From: Isoetes taiwanensis
Lineage: Eukaryota; Streptophyta; Lycopodiopsida; Isoetales; Isoetaceae
Direction: 5' to 3'
Length of the DNA: 64,000 bases
Assembly (NCBI GenBank): GCA_021234155.1
Contig: JAJEKV010000039.1
Span: forward strand, 10,739,077 to 10,803,076
Below the pieces are notes generated by a model that was not told where the DNA came from, made no database searches, and worked only from the letters and a program-made list of their open reading frames with translations. The number at the start of each line of letters is the position of its first letter. Within the stretch, counting starts at the first letter, position 1. Shown here one piece after another: positions 58,530 through 64,000 of this stretch. The position numbers were made by a program, and so were the translations under genes.

Positions 58530-61500
58530 TCATATCTTGAAAGAACTATAAAATCTTAACCTCATCTTACACATATCTTGAACTTGGGAAACAAATTGAT
58601 GTTGACTTCCAAGCACTCTCTTTAAATGAGCTTCGAGTTTCCAATTGTGGAGACCTTCAGCGAATAAGAGAGGTATCTTACCGGGTAAGGCACAGGTTTC
58701 CAACACTCTCAGCACTTGAACCGCAGATCCATCATTCTCCGAAGAGCTTGTACTAAAAACAGATGATAATAGCTGAATTTCGTCCTTCCCTGTCCTCTGC
58801 AGAAGACTTAAGAAGGCATCCAACTTTTCTAGCTGACAACACACATGGGCAGTGAGCTTACGGAAGCAATCAAGCATCCTCAACACGGTAAGATCATCTG
58901 TGTGCTCATTATGCATATTTCCCTTTTTCCTCCGCTTCAAAAGTGCATGGAAGCGCTTTGACCAAGCTTGAATACAAAGTCCAAGCCAGGCAATTGGTTC
59001 TGATAAGACTTTTACCAAAGAATATAAATACCTCCCATTAACCACCAACCCCATGACATGAGTTATAGGCATCATGAGTTTTGCAAAGCAATTCTCCACG
59101 AGATTCTCCAATGTAGCAATTGCTCTTATAAGCGGATCTATATCACACCCTGTTGTAAGAAAAGCCTGTGAAAGGTTTACAGCCACCCAAAGTAGACCCA
59201 CGTACAGCATGTAATCGACATCTTCGCCGGCTTCCTACATGGATCAAAACATGTTACAACATCGCCAATCCTTAAGATAAACCAACTTGAGCATGCTTTC
59301 ATTATCACCTTCACTATGTCCAGTGAGCTTCTCTCTTGCAAGAAACCTTCAACTTGCATCCATGATAGATTGAAGGCTTTAAGGTACAGTAAAAGCCTAT
59401 CATGCAACTCCTGGAAAACACTTTCATTTGTGCCTGGGCCTGTGCTGTTAGGCGCAGCTAAAGCATTTAGACCTAAGAAAAGCAACCGGGGAACCAGGCA
59501 CCTTCTTTGCAGGCCAGTCCGACATCTGGTTTTTCTCTTCTCAACCTAATAAATATCAAACAACATCTAAGTAGCTGGCAGTATGAAAAATGTGACTTTC
59601 TAACAAACCTGCAGGAAAGCCTTATCAGATAATGCATCAGCAACATTTCTTTCACAGTCTGTAATGAACTGCATGTCATGAAGATGAATATCGAAAAACA
59701 AACAGTAAGTGTGAGGACTTATGCAGGTTGGAACCTGTGAGATAGTTTACGCCCGGGACAGGAGACCACCATGGCCGCATTTGGAGATCCTCATTAAATG
59801 TTAGACTAGAAATTTTCTTTTCAGAACACCATTCAATCGGCTGCAACCCAAAATCCAAGCTTGCAAGGACAGCCTGACATTGAATTGGCATTATGACCAA
59901 GCAATCCAACATACTTGAGCGGTGAAAAAAATGCATACCTCAAAGTCTTCTAAACTGGTTGACTTCTGCTTGAGAGATAAGATTACATCCTCAATCTTTG
60001 AGAAGACAAGATGATGTGAATTTTGAAGCCTGTCTTTGAATGCAACAAACTCCAAGACCTGAAATGACGAACATTATCCTTCAAACCTTTCTGCTTTATT
60101 CCTTATACTACTAAAAAGGATGATGAATGAAGACTTTACTTTTGTATAATTGCAATGCCTGTACGCAGCAATAATAAGATCAGCTGCCTCATTTTGGTAA
60201 TCCTCGTGGAACTTGATTGATCCCTTCAGTACATACTCAATCTCTAAAAAATTTGTGGAATTAAGTACATCATGTAGAATATGATGAGGCAGTGTGTCAA
60301 GTAAAATATTTTTCACTTCCAAACTTTTATAGCTGCATGATATGAGAAAGTAAATCAGGCATAAAAATTCAAAATCAGACTGTTCCAAAGAAATGTGCTT
60401 AGTTTCTTACTAATTCATTGCCAACGATGTGCAGCACAAGGTCGAGTAAATGTGGATAAGCATAATCTTATACTGGAAGTTGAACCTGTTCAAAAATACC
60501 ATTTGTTTCAACATAAAAATGCTGTTAACTGCTGCATGCAAATCTACAAACAAACGCATAGCGAAGGATGGTAAAAAATACCTGCGAATTGATAATCCCA
60601 ATTCCAAAACAAAGATTGCCAACAAAATATAGGCTATATTTTTTGATTTGAAGAAGACCTGGGTGAATCAAACTAGCTTTAGTATTTTCCCTAGCAGTTC
60701 CTTTATTTGTATTAATGCATCACCTCTATTAACATATTTGCAGATATGACTAACAGTTCTTCACCAAGGACACTTTCTGATGTGTCAACATCAGTGGAAT
60801 AAGGCAAGCACTCCATAAAAAGCTTTATGTGCGCATCTATATGAGGAAGAATATCTGTTTGCATACACAACCTTTCAGATACGTTGGCATAAACTTGAAA
60901 TGAAAAACAATATAAATATAGTTTTTATAAGCATTTCTGTATTATATGGAATTCTTTTCGTAGATTTCTGTGATCTTATTCGACAAACACAACTTGAAAA
61001 GCACGAGGAACATCATTTCCAAGCCACACTCAGCTATCTGTCCTGAGTGCGCAGCAAAGGACCATAGGTTAGCCACTGCAATAAAGACAATGAGAGTACA
61101 AAAAAGCCAACAGAACTACCCCCACCATCAAACTGTTTATGAGGTATGATTCCAGGTATTCATAGCCCAAGAAAACAAAGAAGATTTATTGACACCCTCA
61201 ATAGTGGGACCAAACAAACCAAAAAGATGTAGGCAACTAGGACTTTCTAACATGAATAGACACAAAAACCTTCCATTTGAAGATGTCCTAGAAGAGTTTT
61301 CTAAGTCGTAACTTTGCACGGTAAGAATACACATTACAAGTAAGAAAGCAACTACCTTTCCGAAGAGACGCAGCTTTCAGACAAAGCTGCTCTTCAACCT
61401 GGAAGACCGTAATTTTCCTTCTAAGAACTTTCATCTTGTTTTCATCCACTATATCATTACAAGCTTTGCTAAGTGATTCCACAGCCCAGTTACTTTGACT

Positions 61501-63732
61501 ATTTTTCAGAAGCAATAAGTACTCTAGTACATCTGATGAAAAGCTGGTCAGGTGTCCAAACCTGAAAAACAACAAAGAACATGATGAAAAAAGCAATTCT
61601 AGCTTTGTCAGTACAAAGACAAAGCCTGCATTGTGCAGATTTATTAACTGATGTCCCATCCAATAATATAATGAATAGGTGCATTGAAGACCTACAAGGC
61701 TTGAAAATGTTATATATGCCTTGGGAGGTTAGAGTTCATCCCTGACACAAAGAAGTTGTTCATCTTAAATTGCAGACATAATGAAATAAAATCGGCAAGT
61801 TCACCAGCATGATCACATCATAAGAAAACCTTTCACTAGTGCAAGAAAACCACTTGTCAGGGAGATTTAGCTTTAAATGTTGCAGATTATATATTAACAT
61901 CAGATAAACTTGGCTAAATCTGACATTACCAAATATGACCTATGGATGACACCTCCAAGTACTATGTACTAACTATATCAATTTAAGTACAAAAAGGTCC
62001 CATCTCTTTATGCACATAAATCTACATGACAAAGTATAGTCCACAACGCTTTCACAAAAGCATTCACTACTAGGTTGTCTATTCATGCACACAGATCCCC
62101 AACAGACTCTCACAGATGTTACCCTTCTCCATTTGAAGCTCAAACTGGTTAAAGATACTCATCATCATGGTATCAAGAGGCAAGTGACAAGACCAATAAG
62201 TGTCGAATACATCCCCTGGTCCAGCTAAGCTTTACAAGCTTCTGATCATCGGAAATACTCCAAGGGAGTATTTGAATCTTTTCAAGGATTCAATTTTGAG
62301 TGTTATCACAGCCATCATGTATGGATGTCCCTCGCTTACTGCAATTCAAGCTCAACTTAGAAGGATTACAACAAAAAACTTTTACAACAAGATGAACAAG
62401 AGCCCATAATTTTGCTGGTCAAACTTCCTTCGCGAAGTTCTAGATCCCACTACAGAAGGAACTTGAATCTTGGTGATTTTCATTTTCAGTGTTATCACTG
62501 GCTCATCACATGAAGCATTCTGACAGCTACAACTCAAGATCGATTTAGAAGGTCTGAATATAAACAAATGAAGTCTCAATAGTATTCCTTTTCAGATTAT
62601 TGGGATACTCAGGTTAGTGGTAAATTAATTTGATTTATGGTTATGTGAAACTGAACAATGATGGCCATGCATTGCTTAGATGAAGCACCCAAGAGGTTTC
62701 CGTTTTACTCACTCTGCTTAGTACCTCTTAAAATAGTGCAAAACACTTTCTGCCAAAGGCTTTGAGTGAGCCTCAAAATCCAAGTCGCTGCTCCCTACAT
62801 CTAGCTTGAGCAGGAGGTGATGTTTCTTGATTTCTAAAGTAGCTAAGAATGGTCCTCTTTCTAATTTATTTGCCTCCATCTCTTGAAGTTCGCCAACAAA
62901 TGCTTCAAGCTCCTTCAGCCGTAAATCGGCCTAAATAGAGTATACAGTGTCAGCAATTGGACTAACGTCACCTTCTAAGATGAATCAGTAAATACCTAAC
63001 CTCCTCAGCAGTAATGCGAATAGGCAATCTCTGTTCTACCCATCGAACCTTTTTTTCAGCTGTAGTAAGAGTTTGCTCCATAATCAAAGAGCTTAGGTTT
63101 TCCTCATTGAACACCTCTAGTGTTGCATCAATGAGTAAAAGCACTGCTTCCCAATCATCGTGACTGTACTAAGACATGGAAACCATATTTAGGAAAAGGT
63201 CTAAGTGATTCAATAGACGCTAATGGATATAATTTTACCTCATTCTCAAGATCTCCTTATACACCTCACGTGCTTTCTGAAACTCCTGTAAATGCATAAG
63301 CAATTTTCCCTGCCCACATAGCATGCATTATCTTAAACTTCTGTTGGCTTACCACCAAAATGGACCAACCCAAGAGCAGCAAGTTACTCTAAGTATTTGA
63401 CTATGTATGCACTTTAAGGTCAATGGTAAAAGACCATGCTTTGGAATTCATATCTCCCTGTTGAGCATACTTTTTGTCCATGAAACATAGTATTGCCTAA
63501 TGCATGTACTTATCTCTTGTCATTCTCTGGCCAGACTACTTGGCAACCACACAAGAGTATAGACTCCTATGACGAGAGTCGTGAATAAGACAGCTATACA
63601 TGTTTTGGAAACCTGTGAAACTAATACAAGAAGAGAGATTTTGTAGTTAAGCTGCAAGCTGTCCCATACACTCTCGTTCATATATCCATTTTGATCCAAG
63701 GGCCCCAGGACATCAAGTAGATTATCAACTCT
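58530..63732 (-). CDS. NAA25: NatB N-acetyltransferase auxiliary subunit NAA25, C-terminal 872 residues
   Basis: NAA25 (MDM20 family) anchors the NAA20 catalytic subunit to the ribosome so nascent Met-Asp/Glu/Asn termini are acetylated. Exons, in gene order: 63613-63732, 63239-63309, 63001-63163, 62725-62930, 61356-61561, 60989-61075, 60724-60893, 60582-60658, 60411-60485, 60140-60332, 59939-60058, 59735-59873, 59609-59658, 59309-59545, 58530-59234. They sum to 873 codons in one phase. Family blocks are a TPR-like helix pair before SHDDWEA, KRFGHLTSF, ANLWSFAAHSG, YILLAIFVLELGLSIRR, FNFQYKIMLIHIYS, YKSLEVKNILLDTLPHHIL, AAYRHCNYTKV, LEFVAFKDRLQNSHH and EDLQMRPWWSP. The N-terminal TPRs lie beyond the window. 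The 60989 donor is the least certain junction. Introns run from about 50 to 1163 bp. No lesion was seen. Confidence 0.9.
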
Positions 63733-64000
63733 CTGCAGAACCAAGCTAATGCAGTTCTAACATGGCAGCCCCAAGTACAAAGTTGGCTTGTATTTATTAG
63801 GCACCCAAATAAAGCGGCCACCAAAACTAAGAAGGCTTCATTAATTGGGGAGTGGCAAGCATTCGGATGTCTAGATACTCTTCATTTAAATAGCGGGATA
63901 TATGGACATGTCTAACAAGCACAAATGGGCTTTGGTTTGCACAAACCCAGTTCGACAAACCGAGTAATTTCTCATCTACAGAAACATGTCAAAGCAAGGA

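Noticed and set aside
62285-62555. Coding duplication in the NAA25 intron
   Set aside because: The two similar stretches are diverged, out of phase with NAA25 and inside a 1163-bp intron.

Overview
The window looks like nuclear DNA of a land plant with a large, AT-rich, repeat-laden genome. Evidence: a PLS-type pentatricopeptide gene, a plant UDP-glycosyltransferase with a PSPG box, a plant-type peptidyl-serine alpha-galactosyltransferase, many GT-AG introns, and LTR, TIR and CACTA transposon debris. The flavour of the PPR gene and of the repeats suggests a fern or another non-seed vascular plant; that placement is inference, and no rRNA, tRNA or organelle gene confirms it.

Three genes look intact: SERGT1 (17168-21463, +, eight exons), a PLS-class PPR gene (24509-26137, -, one exon) and a UDP-glycosyltransferase (54429-55950, +, two coding exons plus a probable 5' UTR intron). 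A fourth, NAA25 (58530-63732, -), is read as the last fifteen exons of the NatB auxiliary subunit; its 5' part lies beyond the right edge. The exon sets chosen for SERGT1, the UGT and NAA25 sum to whole codons. These genes act in unrelated cell processes; nothing suggests co-regulation.

Broken host-gene pieces are common: a GH5 endo-beta-mannanase (4223-4972), a small LRR piece (9423-9551), a larger LRR receptor piece (26891-27304) and a syntaxin exon with an in-frame stop (44420-44653).

Mobile DNA dominates the rest. Left to right: an LTR end of a Ty3-like family at the left edge (1-52); a 368-bp foldback element (5918-6285); a 3.7-kb stretch bounded by a perfect 25-bp inverted repeat (6455-10138) that holds an array of 24-bp palindromes, an LRR piece and a pyrimidine tract; a 340-bp tandem duplication with a conserved hairpin (10761-11421); an inverted-repeat element (22781-23453); a composite LTR element with perfect ACTTT target duplications (27903-32483) that carries gag only and holds a second LTR-PBS/PPT unit; a CACTA right end (36681-37162); a 5.5-kb TIR element (37465-43003); a probable decayed solo LTR (43046-43345); and a possible Helitron 3' end (46257-46286).

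The most unusual object is the 37465-43003 element. It carries, tail to tail and with overlapping stop codons, a decayed transposase-like gene with a D-F-A-E-N-Y motif and a decayed multi-exon gene whose segments include a RING-H2 finger, a basic nuclear-type stretch and an FCP1/HAD-like phosphatase domain. Long tracts between these features show no supportable gene.
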